Source: Nitrospira sp. (GTDB lineage Bacteria > Nitrospirota > Nitrospiria > Nitrospirales > Nitrospiraceae). From it: 64,000 nt of DNA. The position numbers were made by a program, and so were the translations under genes. Positions 21,201 to 27,115 of the stretch are shown here, in pieces; the first letter of the stretch is position 1; each line of letters starts with the position of its first letter. The notes under the pieces were generated by a model. That model was not told the DNA's origin and made no database searches. It was given only the letters and a program-made list of their open reading frames with translations. The stretch spans positions 2,272,179-2,336,178 of the forward strand of contig CP126121.1 of the NCBI GenBank assembly GCA_030123625.1. Reading direction: 5' to 3'.

Positions 21201-21435
21201 CGACATCGAGTCCCTGCGGATAGAGCAAAAGGGCCTTAGTTCCTGGTGGGACTTCGCGTGCGAGATGGCCGGCAAGCGAACGCACCCTCTGTTCAAGTTG
21301 GCGATAGGTCAGCTGAATCTCAAGCTCGAGGTTGTCACGAATAAAGGCGTAGGCAAGCTCGTTCGGCTGTTGGCGACATCGACGTTCGAAGAGATCGGCG
21401 AGGTTATGGACAGCCAGAGGAGGGAGTTTAGACAT
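12202..21435 (-). CDS. Lipopeptide synthetase: FAAL-PCP-C-A-PCP-C-A-PCP-TE
   Basis: A 3077-residue non-ribosomal peptide synthetase. Approximate layout: fatty acyl-AMP ligase 1-590 (YTSGSTAVPRGV); PCP1 with Ser628 (LGGNSLL); C1 695-1130 with HRLVADG near residue 831; A1 1180-1640 (YTSGSTGRPKGV); PCP2 with Ser1696 (GGHSLVA); C2 1755-2190 with HHIIGDQ near 1888; A2 2230-2690 (YTSGSTGQPKGV); PCP3 with Ser2751 (GGHSLKA); thioesterase 2810-3077 with GACTGG near 2881 and a late His in SPHVEEV. By collinearity it should make fatty acyl-X-Y. The A2 pocket read by eye is D-I-L-Q-L-G-M-I-W, close to the glycine code; A1 (D-G-T-V-I-A-E-V-W) matches nothing I know. C1 has Arg in place of the second His of HHxxxDG, and the thioesterase has Cys in place of Ser. 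No epimerase domain or exporter is seen. The ATG has no clear ribosome site. Confidence 0.95.
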   Translation of the reverse strand: MSKLPPLAVHNLADLFERRCRQQPNELAYAFIRDNLELEIQLTYRQLEQRVRSLAGHLAREVPPGTKALLLYPQGLDVACAFWACVCAGLVPVPAPAPDPIRGKHSLPRLRAIIEDAQVSLILTTSGIEAQSLELSVTTEAGPIKWLATDQPYNSVDSVEFSRPHPTALAYLQYTSGSTAVPRGVMISHGNVLSHCRALSLAGEVSSRSRSLCWLPYFHDYGLLHGIIAPFYSGIPAYLMSPITFLRRPLRWLEAVSRFAITHSGGPNFSYEACLRAVRQQKEWQADLSTWMVASCGAEPIHPDTVEQFIDTFGPHGFRRAAFAPGYGLAEATLLATMKRVGTEPSFLQVESDALADSIVKESPASKTGTRTLVGCGEPLEETRVRIVNPTTHGECPPSVVGEVWLAGPGVGSGYWGKPEETDATFKAALAGSGEGPYLRTGDLGFLRRGELFLTGRLKDLIIVRGRNYYPHDLEWSAQQAHPGLRRGYGAAFSVGSKTGELVVLVHEIEKQVPESDLPEIVSCIRRAVADEYELEIHTVVLIKSGTIPRTSSGKIQRGACKADFESGRLTVVVASTLDQAQEAETNGGPNEIPHPIEKRLADIWQEVLGGHPPHRHANFFALGGNSLLAAQVVARVLDVFHVELPLSVLFECPTLSALAARIGEPSMSPEDQHQYAPRSGETRSQLVPLPSASSKGGRMPLSASQQRLWFLEQVHPGSAINHISMDVHLRGPVNHEVLERSVREIARRHEILRTRFGSERGDGFAEVSSEAILAIKCEDFQALDPAERDIQVPQFLRSERSRPFDLREGPLFRVTLLALEQDVHVLSLTFHRLVADGWSLRIFWKELALLWEAGGDVQGAGLPSLTVQYADYADWQRTRLDHGLREVQRTYWIRQLSGIHSPAELPVDRQRPRVRTFEGGVRSRSISPELSARLDLFCQRRNVTTFMVLYAVFATWLHRYTQESDVVIGSIVAGRRRRELEDMMGYCVNTVALRSELSEGMTGQELLKQVRRVVVDAYDHQELPFEEVIEALSLQRARQLSPLFNVMMVCEDDPLSAFIVKGLEVAHLTWEPTASEFDLVLMVVNKAAGLDLAFLHDSTLFDDSTIDRMLGQLEILLEEFLKEPEARLDQLSLLTSEERRHIQLTWTEPPHSASGIHAVIEAQVERTPQAPAVTYGEQSISYRELNRRANRVARALRKLGVGADMPVGLCVERSMDALVGLLGILKAGGGYVPLDPSFPDYRLQLMLEDAHVSIVITQAHLREHLQNYGGQIYDIEALSTSAVGEEENLALPVSPDQLAYIIYTSGSTGRPKGVAVTHRSLVISLHARLQYYPEPVSRLLLTFSLAFDGSVTGIFWALLQGGELIIPSEIAHRDPSELAALIEHHHISHVVWVPSLYHAVLGEAVSAQLESLRVIITAGESLPLELVRRHYQLLPHAVLYNEYGPTEATVWCSVYQTTREESGARVPIGKPIDHMQLYVLDANLQPMPIGVPGELYIGGECLARGYVNQPQLTQERFLANPYVPGTRLYRTGDLARHRADGNVEFLGRVDQQVKLRGYRIELGEIECVLSDFPGVHQAAVLLRQDKPDQHRLVGYVAGESSLKSKLEQVRSHLAAQLPHYMVPSVILWLETMPLSATGKVNRHALPAPDQAAGLAATRIAPRNQVEASLAELWKSVLQLPEAGIHDHFFEQGGHSLVATQLISRIRELFEVDVSLQALFERPTIAALAEEVTRLRQREKTSVMPPIIPVPRDLPLPLSYSQQRMWLLYRLAPESTAYNMPFASRQMGRLDKAALRSTIDSICSRHEAFRTTFMMRDEGPVQMIHPFRSPHWVEVDLRHLPSEQRRQQAARLVEQEANQPFDLEKGPLARFLLIEVEPEDHVLVLTMHHIIGDQWSFGIIGHEFAIFYNAFCRGEVPSTKPIPLQYADYAVWQRRCLTDDRLSAQSDYWQTKLAGLSKLSLPTDYPRPVVQTFNGSHCMLELPTSLIERLKQFSAEHNATVFMTLLACFQILLSRYSGQTDVAVGSPIANRTQSAVESIIGSFVNTLVLRTDLSADPTFVELMARVRITALEAYANQDFPFDKLVETMHSARDHSSAPLVQVLFNVPNAPIGEINVQGLSWVPFEVETQAAQFDLSLTIETEFSRRAYLTFNTDLFEPQTAERMLGQYKTLLRSALANPQSKLSELPTLTTPERRQMLQDWNRTQREYPQSECFPRLFEAQVERTPEAVALSMGQETLRYGELNARANQLAHYLQTLGVKPGVTVGIGLERSLEMVIALMAVLKTGAAYVPLDPDYPRDRLRYMSENASLIIVLTSESLADRFDDQVCRTLCLDQQWGKIAQKPDHNLPLTATAQDLAYILYTSGSTGQPKGVEIPHRALVNFLWSIRQEPACSAEDVMLSVTTLSFDIAGLELYVPLLAGARVEIADRAVAMDGRRLRSLCEAVQPTIMQATPATWRMLIEAGWLGSTKLTILCGGEPLPPDLATSLLDRSLALWNMYGPTETTIWSTIEKIERTDREITIGKPIANTEVYILDQFLQPVPIGVSGELYIGGHGLARGYRGRPDLTRERFIPHPFSQEPLARLYRTGDLARYRPDGRIVHLGRLDHQVKIRGFRIELGEIEAALSRHQAVRQAVIIARDDQQGVKQLVAYVVCQDGPAPSQPELRAFLRSEIPEYMVPSLFVFLKAMPLTANNKVDRKALPAPDSTLASGAVHVAPRDRMDIQMAALWQQVFEIDKVGIHDNFFDLGGHSLKAAQLFYLIEQVYGRHLPLATLFHAPTIAGLTSVLAQEHWTPPWQSLVAMQPSGSAIPVFLVPGVMGNVLWLAQLGRLLGKAHPVYGLQARGLDGNAAPFGSVPEMAQQYIHEIRTCAPQGPYIIVGACTGGLVAYEMAQQLVKQDTRVVLTIINSWHPSSYHRHYDIPRPNRFAFFALSVGILLKILRSVGELPHMTMSERLSIIRRKCKSFLSILRGPTGNELRQHHIKRVRQAMFHAAARYTMGPYPGHILNIVASQRIDTDDTRYVWRELARGGCRTIEMAALRTADLVVSPHVEEVSSHIRHYIAEHCQETPLRPNNRAA

Positions 21436-21897
21436 GGAGGGGAGATACGTGGACTTCTATCCTGATAAAAATAATTAATTACTGTCGGCTATCAGATCAT
21501 CGATGACCAGAGTAATGTGGCTGACAACAAATTCAAAGAATTTCTCGATTTCCTGCCGCAAATGCATTTCTCCCCGAACGCTTTATGCATCATAGAGAAA
21601 CGGCATCTTCCCTTATGTATGTAGGGTCCGTCACCGTTTTTGCGGTCGGTGTAGCCGAGAGAATGTACTAACCGCTTATCACTAATTCAAGTGGACCAAG
21701 TATAAGGCCTGTAGCATTCCGCACCATCGGGAGAAACGAACTCTGATGGTTTTTTCGCCAATCCACTTGTTTGCTACACGTGCGCAATTCCAATAGGCTA
21801 CGTAAACCATTGATTCACAATGACTAGCATCCTCTTCCATACTGGATGGTCGTGGCACACTGATCGCAAGGTTTTTCAATGAAGAAAGGGTGAAACA
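21436..21897. other. Divergent intergenic region between the synthetase and the cytochrome island
   Basis: AT-rich compared with its surroundings, with no credible gene. It must hold the promoters of the synthetase (leftward) and the cytochrome genes (rightward). A near-palindrome CCCTTATGTATGTAGGG at about 21610-21626 is the only site-like element noticed. A 65-codon leftward frame here has no ribosome site or recognisable pattern. Confidence 0.5.
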
Positions 21898-22287
21898 ATG
21901 CGTATCACAGGACGAAGGGTTTGGGTTTTCGTAGTGTTGGCTAGTGTCTCAGGTCTGGGTTTTGGCAATCCGGGGGTGAAAGAGATGGCTGCTTCTGAAA
22001 AAGGCGGCGATCCAGTCAGTGGACGGGAAATCTATGTGAACACGTGTATCCGCTGTCACGGCATTGATGGGAAAGGTGCGCTTGGAATCAAACTTGTTCC
22101 GCCTCCGGCTGACCTCACCTCGCTCACGGTTCAGAGTCGGCTTGACGGGACCTTGTTTCGACGAATTCACGAAGGCAAACCGAATACCGCCATGGGCGCG
22201 TGGAAATATTCTCTCTCCGATGAAGAAATCTGGGATGTCTTGGCCTATGTGCGCACACTTGGGGTGGAGTCCCATGGACTACCGTAA
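21898..22287 (+). CDS. Small monohaem c-type cytochrome
   Basis: Periplasmic electron carrier of 129 residues. An N-terminal signal segment (WVFVVLASVSGLGF) is followed by one haem motif CIRCHG at about residues 56-61 and a C-terminal class I cytochrome pattern with a probable Met ligand in NTAMGAW and the helix EEIWDVLAYVRTL. GAAAGGG lies upstream of the ATG. It opens the plus-strand redox island that includes the TsdA-like protein, so a role in accepting or passing electrons from that enzyme is a reasonable guess but is not shown. Confidence 0.9.
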   Translation: MRITGRRVWVFVVLASVSGLGFGNPGVKEMAASEKGGDPVSGREIYVNTCIRCHGIDGKGALGIKLVPPPADLTSLTVQSRLDGTLFRRIHEGKPNTAMGAWKYSLSDEEIWDVLAYVRTLGVESHGLP

Positions 22288-22374
22288 AGATGAATCCAAT
22301 GGGCGCGCGTTGTCTCCTATCACCGTGACAGGCACATCACCAGCGCTTAGATATGCAGAAGAGGAGGTCTTGCC

Positions 22375-22593
22375 ATGAAGTGCAATGTGGGAGGGACCGA
22401 GAGGTCTATACGAATTGGAGCAGGGCTGCTGGCACTAGGCATAGGACTCTTTGCAGGGCTTTCGTCTACCATTGCAGGGGCGGCACTCGCGGTGGGTGCC
22501 ATACTGCTGCTCACCGGAATGACGGGGTATTGCCCGCTGTTCACGTTGTTGGGAATCAATACCTGCTCTCCGCCGTCCGGTGTCAAGAAATGA
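22375..22593 (+). CDS. DUF2892 / YgaP-type membrane protein
   Basis: A 72-residue protein with two hydrophobic segments (IGAGLLALGIGLFAGL and AGAALAVGAILLLTGMTG) and the family ending GYCPLFTLLGINTC. The pattern MKCNVGGTERSIRI at the N-terminus is also typical of DUF2892 proteins, which are often fused to or near rhodanese and sulfur-handling genes. GGAGG lies upstream of the ATG. It sits between a cytochrome c and a TsdA-like gene, consistent with a sulfur-related setting. Its molecular role is unknown. Confidence 0.85.
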   Translation: MKCNVGGTERSIRIGAGLLALGIGLFAGLSSTIAGAALAVGAILLLTGMTGYCPLFTLLGINTCSPPSGVKK

Positions 22594-22603
22594 GGTCCAA
22601 TCT

Positions 22604-23458
22604 ATGAGTCGACCGGTCATTGCAGGCGTCGTGCTAGTGAGCGCCCTTTTGGTGACGATCAGTTGTGTGCCGCCTCCACGGGTGAAGGGAAGCGACGAGG
22701 CGGTTGCTCGTGCGACTGCGGAGTCGACGGTCGACGCCTTGTTTGCCCCGCCATCGCCTGAAACGATCCCTGGTGATCTAAGAGGCGAGCAGGTCCGACT
22801 GGGCTACAAGATGATTGTAAACACACAGGAATATGGAAAACGGTATGTCGGGAATGCGCTCAACTGCACCAATTGTCATTTGGATGGAGGACTCAATCCG
22901 AATGCCGCATCATTTGTCGGCATCAGCACACTCTATCCACAATATCGCGAACGAGCCGGCCGACAGATGACTCTGGCCGATCGGATCAACGAGTGTTTTG
23001 AGCGCAGTATGAACGGGAAACCTCTGCCGTCCGACAGTGTCAAGCTCACGGCCATTGTCGCGTACATCGAGTGGTTGTCGGAAAATATGCCGCCCGGCAG
23101 TGCGGTTCCGTGGCGAGGAATCCCGCGCCTGACCTCGACCCATCAGCCTGATCCTCTCAACGGTAAAACGGTTTTTGAGAAGAAGTGTGTCTTCTGCCAC
23201 GGCTCCGACGGGCAAGGGACGATGGCGGGACCGCCGGTGTGGGGACCGCGTTCCTACAATATCGGCGCAGAAATGGCGCAAGCCGGCGTGGCCGCCGCAT
23301 TTATCAAGGCCAACATGCCGCGAGGCTGGGGGTGGACAGTGACGGACGATGAAGCCATCGATGTCGCAGCCTATATCAATGCGCAGCCTCGACCGGACTT
23401 TCCCGACAAGATTCATGATTGGCCGAAGGGAAACAAGCCGGCCGATACACCCTATTGA
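22604..23458 (+). CDS. tsdA: TsdA-like diheme cytochrome c, probable thiosulfate dehydrogenase
   Basis: Exported diheme protein of 284 residues; the N-terminus is a hydrophobic signal ending near Cys21, possibly lipidated. Haem motifs are CTNCH (Cys88, Cys91, His92) and CVFCH (Cys195, Cys198, His199). TsdA enzymes, which oxidise two thiosulfate to tetrathionate, have an unusual Cys ligand 39 residues after the first haem His. Here Cys131 (in RINECFERSMNGK) is exactly 39 residues after His92, and the distance between the two haem motifs (107) is nearly that of the Allochromatium enzyme as I recall it. GPPVWGPRSYN and ANMPRGWGW also fit the family. I chose ATG 22604 over an in-frame start 24 bases upstream. 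Catalytic direction cannot be told from sequence. Confidence 0.85.
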   Translation: MSRPVIAGVVLVSALLVTISCVPPPRVKGSDEAVARATAESTVDALFAPPSPETIPGDLRGEQVRLGYKMIVNTQEYGKRYVGNALNCTNCHLDGGLNPNAASFVGISTLYPQYRERAGRQMTLADRINECFERSMNGKPLPSDSVKLTAIVAYIEWLSENMPPGSAVPWRGIPRLTSTHQPDPLNGKTVFEKKCVFCHGSDGQGTMAGPPVWGPRSYNIGAEMAQAGVAAAFIKANMPRGWGWTVTDDEAIDVAAYINAQPRPDFPDKIHDWPKGNKPADTPY

Positions 23459-23485
23459 GTAGGACGCTGACCATTTGTAACCGTA

Positions 23486-23926
23486 ATGAGCGAGGTCAGG
23501 TGCGGTATGAAATTGACGGCGGTCTATCATGGCGGAACGCGTTACGATATTGTGAGCGGCCGGCATCGAATCATCACCGACCAAGCGGTGGAGGACGGGG
23601 GACAGGATGCCGGAATGGGTCCGGTTGAACTCTTTGTCGGCTCCGTCGCCGGTTGTGTCGCGTACTTTGTCGGGCAGTTCTGCGGGCGGCACGGCATCTC
23701 CCGAGACGGCCTGCGCGTCGATGCGGAATGGAGCATGGCCGAAAGTCCTCACCGCGTCGGTCGCATCGACATTGGAATCCACCTTCCTCACCGAATCACC
23801 GCAGAACAGAAAGAGCGGCTGTTGAAGGTGGCGCATGGCTGCACGGTGCATCAATCCATCGCCGTGACGCCGAACATCGGGATCACGCTGAATCCATCCG
23901 CACATCAGAAAGACAATGGGGCGTGA
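23486..23926 (+). CDS. OsmC/Ohr family protein
   Basis: Cytoplasmic thiol-dependent peroxidase-like protein of 146 residues. Two conserved cysteines are present, in SVAGCVAYFVGQF near residue 57 and HGCTVHQSI near residue 118, the spacing seen in OsmC-type peroxide-reducing proteins. The MGPVELFVGSVAGC stretch is family-typical. Start could be ATG 23486 or ATG 23507; the second has GTCAGGTG upstream. It follows the TsdA-like gene by 27 bases and may protect against organic hydroperoxides or reactive sulfur species in this island. Confidence 0.85.
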   Translation: MSEVRCGMKLTAVYHGGTRYDIVSGRHRIITDQAVEDGGQDAGMGPVELFVGSVAGCVAYFVGQFCGRHGISRDGLRVDAEWSMAESPHRVGRIDIGIHLPHRITAEQKERLLKVAHGCTVHQSIAVTPNIGITLNPSAHQKDNGA

Positions 23927-23995
23927 GAGCACATAAGAGACATCACGCGAATTTCTGGCCAAGACTTCATCAACAGAAGGAGGAGGAGGGCAAAG

Positions 23996-24553
23996 ATGGG
24001 TCGGGAAGGAGTCAGGACAGTGATGGCAGCCACCATGACGTTGACAGCAGGACTGCTGGTCCTATTTCAGGCCCCATCTTTCGGGAGTGATCACTCTCGC
24101 GCAAAGGATCTTATTCAACGAACCTGTGTTCAATGTCACCGGTTGGAAGGTGCAGCCGATTCCCGGTTCAATCTCCGGGCTCCCGACTTGATTTGGGCCG
24201 GCAGTAAGTATCAACGGCCTTGGCTCATTCGCTGGCTCACCGGAAAGGAAGCCCCGCTCTATGCCAAAGGCTATCGATGGGACCTGACGGACGTACCGGC
24301 GAAACATCCGATGGTGACAGAGTCTGAGGCCAACGAAATCGCCGATTACTTCGCCGAATACAACAAAGATCCACGCGTCACGGTCGGCGCCTTTGATTTA
24401 TCGAAGGTCACGAAGTTCGACGTCCAATTTGGTGCGGCGGCGTATAAAGCGCACGCCTGTCTCGGCTCTGGAACCGGCATGATGTCGTTTGCTTCGCTGT
24501 CGGATGAACACGTATGGCAGCTTGTTCATTACATACGAAGTCTGGTGAAATAG
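23996..24553 (+). CDS. Periplasmic c-type cytochrome with one haem motif
   Basis: A 185-residue exported protein: signal segment (MAATMTLTAGLLVLFQAP), then one haem motif TCVQCH near residue 43. A C-terminal cytochrome-like half has GTGMMSFASLSDEHVWQLVHYIRSL, in which a Met may be an axial ligand, but the second haem motif expected from this bipartite shape is absent (KAHACLGSG stands where CxxCH would be). GGAGGAGGAGGG precedes the ATG. It is likely an electron carrier paired with the sulfur-related genes around it. The partly decayed second half is its odd feature. Confidence 0.82.
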   Translation: MGREGVRTVMAATMTLTAGLLVLFQAPSFGSDHSRAKDLIQRTCVQCHRLEGAADSRFNLRAPDLIWAGSKYQRPWLIRWLTGKEAPLYAKGYRWDLTDVPAKHPMVTESEANEIADYFAEYNKDPRVTVGAFDLSKVTKFDVQFGAAAYKAHACLGSGTGMMSFASLSDEHVWQLVHYIRSLVK

Positions 24554-24623
24554 TCCCAACGTGAAGCGCGTGAAAGCCTGCGAGATACGAAAATACGAAC
24601 GACGAGCGAGGGAGGTTTGAGGC

Positions 24624-24983
24624 ATGGCGACATTCATTATTTCAGGCAGTCGAGGAACCGATGACCCCACAATGGCAACGTTGCCCTTCATGGCCGCCAA
24701 GACGGCCAAAGAGCAGGGGCATGATGTCGTGCTGTGGTTGTGGAACGAAGCGGTCATGCTGGGAAGAAAAGGCGTGGCGGATCATGTGACGGGTGTGAAT
24801 TTGACCCCGCTGAAAGAACTGCTCGCCGCCGTGCAAGCGGCTGGTGTGCCGATTTGGGTGTGCGGCGCCTGTGCCGTGGCGCGACAAATCGGCGGAGGAG
24901 ATCTCGTGGCCGGCTCGTCCATCAAAGGCATGCCGGATTACATCAAAGCCGTCGCCGAACGTGATCGGAACGTGATGTTCTGA
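24624..24983 (+). CDS. DsrE-like sulfur-relay protein
   Basis: Small cytoplasmic protein of 119 residues with the DsrE/DsrF fold pattern: FIISGSRGTDDP at the start, an alternating hydrophobic core, and Cys residues in WVCGACAVAR near residue 80 at the position where DsrE-type proteins carry the persulfide-binding Cys. GGGAGG precedes the ATG. Its place between cytochrome genes and close to the TsdA-like gene suggests handling of sulfane sulfur. No dsrF or dsrH partner is present, so it is not the Dsr trimer; an accessory DsrE-family role is more likely. Confidence 0.85.
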   Translation: MATFIISGSRGTDDPTMATLPFMAAKTAKEQGHDVVLWLWNEAVMLGRKGVADHVTGVNLTPLKELLAAVQAAGVPIWVCGACAVARQIGGGDLVAGSSIKGMPDYIKAVAERDRNVMF

Positions 24984-25006
24984 TTTCTGGAAGGATGAGG
25001 TACAGG

Positions 25007-25546
25007 ATGATGAGGAAGTATTTGCTCCCATTGCTCGCCATGGGTATGGTCGCCTCCAATCCTGCCGGAGCAGCCGAACGACATATGATGCAGCCACGAG
25101 TGCCGGCCGATAAGCTGGCTGAAGCTCGCGCACTCACCAGCCCCCTGTCGAATTCTCCTCAGATCATTGAGCAGGGCAAAGCGATTTACCACGGCAAGGG
25201 CACCTGCTTCTCCTGTCATGGAGCGGAGGGAGACGGCAAGGGGACGGCGGCGGCCAAGCTGAATCCTTCACCGAGGAACTTCCAACATCACGGCTTTTGG
25301 CGACATCGCACGGAAGGCGAGCTCTTCTGGGTCATCAAATACGGTTCACCCGGCACCGGGATGGTCGGGTTCGGTCAGGTCCTCTCCGATGAAGAGATTT
25401 GGTCTCTCATTCAGTATGAGCGAACTTTTGCAAGAAGGCATGGACCAGGCATGAGGGGCCATAGAGAAGGCATGGGACCGGGAAACGGTATGGATGGGAT
25501 GCAAGGTATGGGACATCGAGGCCGAAGAGGTGGAGTGGAGGAGTAA
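25007..25546 (+). CDS. c-type cytochrome with Met/Gly/His-rich tail
   Basis: Exported monohaem cytochrome of 179 residues: signal peptide (KYLLPLLAMGMVASNPAGA), haem motif CFSCHG at about residues 66-71, and the class I C-terminal helix DEEIWSLIQYERTF with GTGMVGF before it (likely Met ligand). The last 35 residues are an unusual Gly/Met/His/Arg-rich tail (MGPGNGMDGMQGMGHRG), which could bind copper or another soft metal. I chose ATG 25007, which has GAGG six bases upstream, over ATG 24995, where the ribosome site would touch the codon. It follows the DsrE gene by 23 bases. Confidence 0.87.
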   Translation: MMRKYLLPLLAMGMVASNPAGAAERHMMQPRVPADKLAEARALTSPLSNSPQIIEQGKAIYHGKGTCFSCHGAEGDGKGTAAAKLNPSPRNFQHHGFWRHRTEGELFWVIKYGSPGTGMVGFGQVLSDEEIWSLIQYERTFARRHGPGMRGHREGMGPGNGMDGMQGMGHRGRRGGVEE

Positions 25547-25893
25547 AGAATGTCTACGTGTCATCCTGACACAGGTATCGACGTTCAGCATACGATCGCA
25601 TCACTTCCGTCGATTGTCGCGTTTTTCCCCACTCAATCATAGTGTTCTGGGTATTCCTGCATCACATCGATCGACATGGCTTACAAGTGCCGAACCGTCC
25701 GAAGCGCTTCATTTGCTATCCGTCCATCGTTCTCGTTAAAAGAGAATAACGGCATTAAAATCGCACCTACCGTTTCTAGATCCAATTTTGAGAAGAATGG
25801 CTCCGAGTTACTACATTAATAAGAGCATACAGAGCGAGGGTTTTGGAGAGAAGCGAATTAAGTTCTATCACCCATCAACCAGGAGGAATTTTG
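25547..25893. other. Intergenic region before the CBS protein
   Basis: No credible gene. The right half is AT-rich and has a weak promoter-like pair, TTGAGA at about 25789 and TACATTAAT about 20 bases later, which could serve the CBS gene. It separates the sulfur/cytochrome block from a second set of stress and redox genes. Confidence 0.4.
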
Positions 25894-26337
25894 ATGACTA
25901 CGTTAGCTGAGCCAGGGGTTCCTGCGGGAGGGTTCAAGACGGTGGGGCAGATACGCGCAACGAACGCGGTTGTTTTTCGTCGTGATCAGAATGCAATGGG
26001 AATTGCCGTTGAACTCCTGGCCACTCATACCCCCGGCGCACCGGTCGTCGACGAACGAGGTACCTTCATCGGCTTCATCAGCGAGTTCGACATTCTTCGG
26101 GCACTGGAAGCCAAAAAGGATCTCAACCGTTTAACAGCCGAAGATGTGATGGTGAAGGACCACATCGCCGTGACTGAGGAGACCAGTTTCGATGAAGCTG
26201 TAAGGATCATGGAGGACAAACGACTCTTAAACTTGCCGGTGAAGAAGAACGGAAAGGTGGCATACTCAGTCACTCGCCATGATCTTTTGAGAGCCTGGAT
26301 CGGGCTTGGCGTGTCCATCGAAGATGCGGCCGGCTGA
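25894..26337 (+). CDS. CBS-domain protein
   Basis: A 147-residue cytoplasmic protein made almost entirely of a tandem CBS pair (first repeat around GAPVVDERGTFIGFISEFDIL, second around RLLNLPVKKNGKVAYSVTRHDLL in part). Such stand-alone Bateman modules usually bind adenine nucleotides and regulate other proteins. AGGAGG lies eight bases before ATG 25894, which decides the start over an in-frame codon 51 bases upstream. No fused effector domain is present, so its partner is unknown. Confidence 0.9.
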   Translation: MTTLAEPGVPAGGFKTVGQIRATNAVVFRRDQNAMGIAVELLATHTPGAPVVDERGTFIGFISEFDILRALEAKKDLNRLTAEDVMVKDHIAVTEETSFDEAVRIMEDKRLLNLPVKKNGKVAYSVTRHDLLRAWIGLGVSIEDAAG

Positions 26338-26435
26338 GGACGTAAGCTACTTCCACCATCTCGTGAGTGGGATCGGCGTTCTTCGCCATCTTGCAGCGGC
26401 GTCCACGCTGCATAAGCTCGGTCGAAGGAGGGGGC

Positions 26436-27035
26436 ATGTCAATAAGCATGTCAATAAGAAGGATATGGTGTGCCGGAGGATTGAGCGTCGTGCTGTGCGT
26501 GCTTGGAAGTTGGGGAACGGGTCACGCCGGAAATGAATCAGCCGGCAGTGTCGCGTTGGAAACGGTCGTCGACTATATCCATTCGGTGCTTGAGGCAGAC
26601 AGGACGTTTTATACGGTCCATGTCGTGGAGCGGATACAGAGGAAAGGCTTGATCAAATCGTCGGAGAAGTGGCGTTCAGAAAGTGCGCTCCCTCTCCCGG
26701 CGCAATTTTTTCAGGAGTCGTCGAGCTTAGCCGAGCTGACGGGAAGCAAAGTGCGCTATCGGTTGATCAGCCTCAACCCGATCAACAAGCAGAACGGCCC
26801 GCGAACCGAGTTTGAACAGAAGGCACTCGAAGCGGTCATGGCGCGACCCGAACAGCCATACAAGGGCCTCGTCAAGGAAGAGGGCGGGAGATATTTTCAA
26901 GCCGTCTATGCAGACTATGCCGTTTCGCCCGGTTGCGTGACCTGTCATAACGCCGATCCCCGTAGCGCGAAGCGTGACTATAAGCTCAAGGATGTGCTGG
27001 GCGGAGTCCTGATTTCAATTCCGGCACCCGAATGA
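26436..27035 (+). CDS. Tll0287-like (DUF3365) haem protein
   Basis: Exported protein of 199 residues. A signal peptide (AGGLSVVLCVLGSWGTGHA) is followed by the DUF3365/Tll0287-like sensor fold: RISLNPINKQNGP-type segment (RLISLNPINKQNGPRTEFEQ), a beta core, and one c-type haem motif CVTCHN near residue 171. Proteins of this family bind haem in the periplasm and often form the sensory part of signalling proteins; here it stands alone. GAAGGAGGG precedes ATG 26436. Its role may be redox or gas sensing, or electron transfer within the cytochrome island. Confidence 0.85.
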   Translation: MSISMSIRRIWCAGGLSVVLCVLGSWGTGHAGNESAGSVALETVVDYIHSVLEADRTFYTVHVVERIQRKGLIKSSEKWRSESALPLPAQFFQESSSLAELTGSKVRYRLISLNPINKQNGPRTEFEQKALEAVMARPEQPYKGLVKEEGGRYFQAVYADYAVSPGCVTCHNADPRSAKRDYKLKDVLGGVLISIPAPE

Positions 27036-27115
27036 TGGGAGCTTGTCCTCGCAGCAACAGGTCCAAAGCACCGGGATACACGATCTCTGATTATCGAATG
27101 CGGGAGGGAGTGGTC

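Noticed and set aside
21682-21879. 65-codon leftward gene upstream of the cytochrome island
   Set aside because: No ribosome site, no recognisable pattern, and located in the divergent promoter region.
22604-23458. Calling the TsdA-like protein a generic cytochrome or nitrite-related cytochrome
   Set aside because: The Cys ligand spacing, haem spacing and the GPPVWGPRSYN-type region fit TsdA better than other diheme families.
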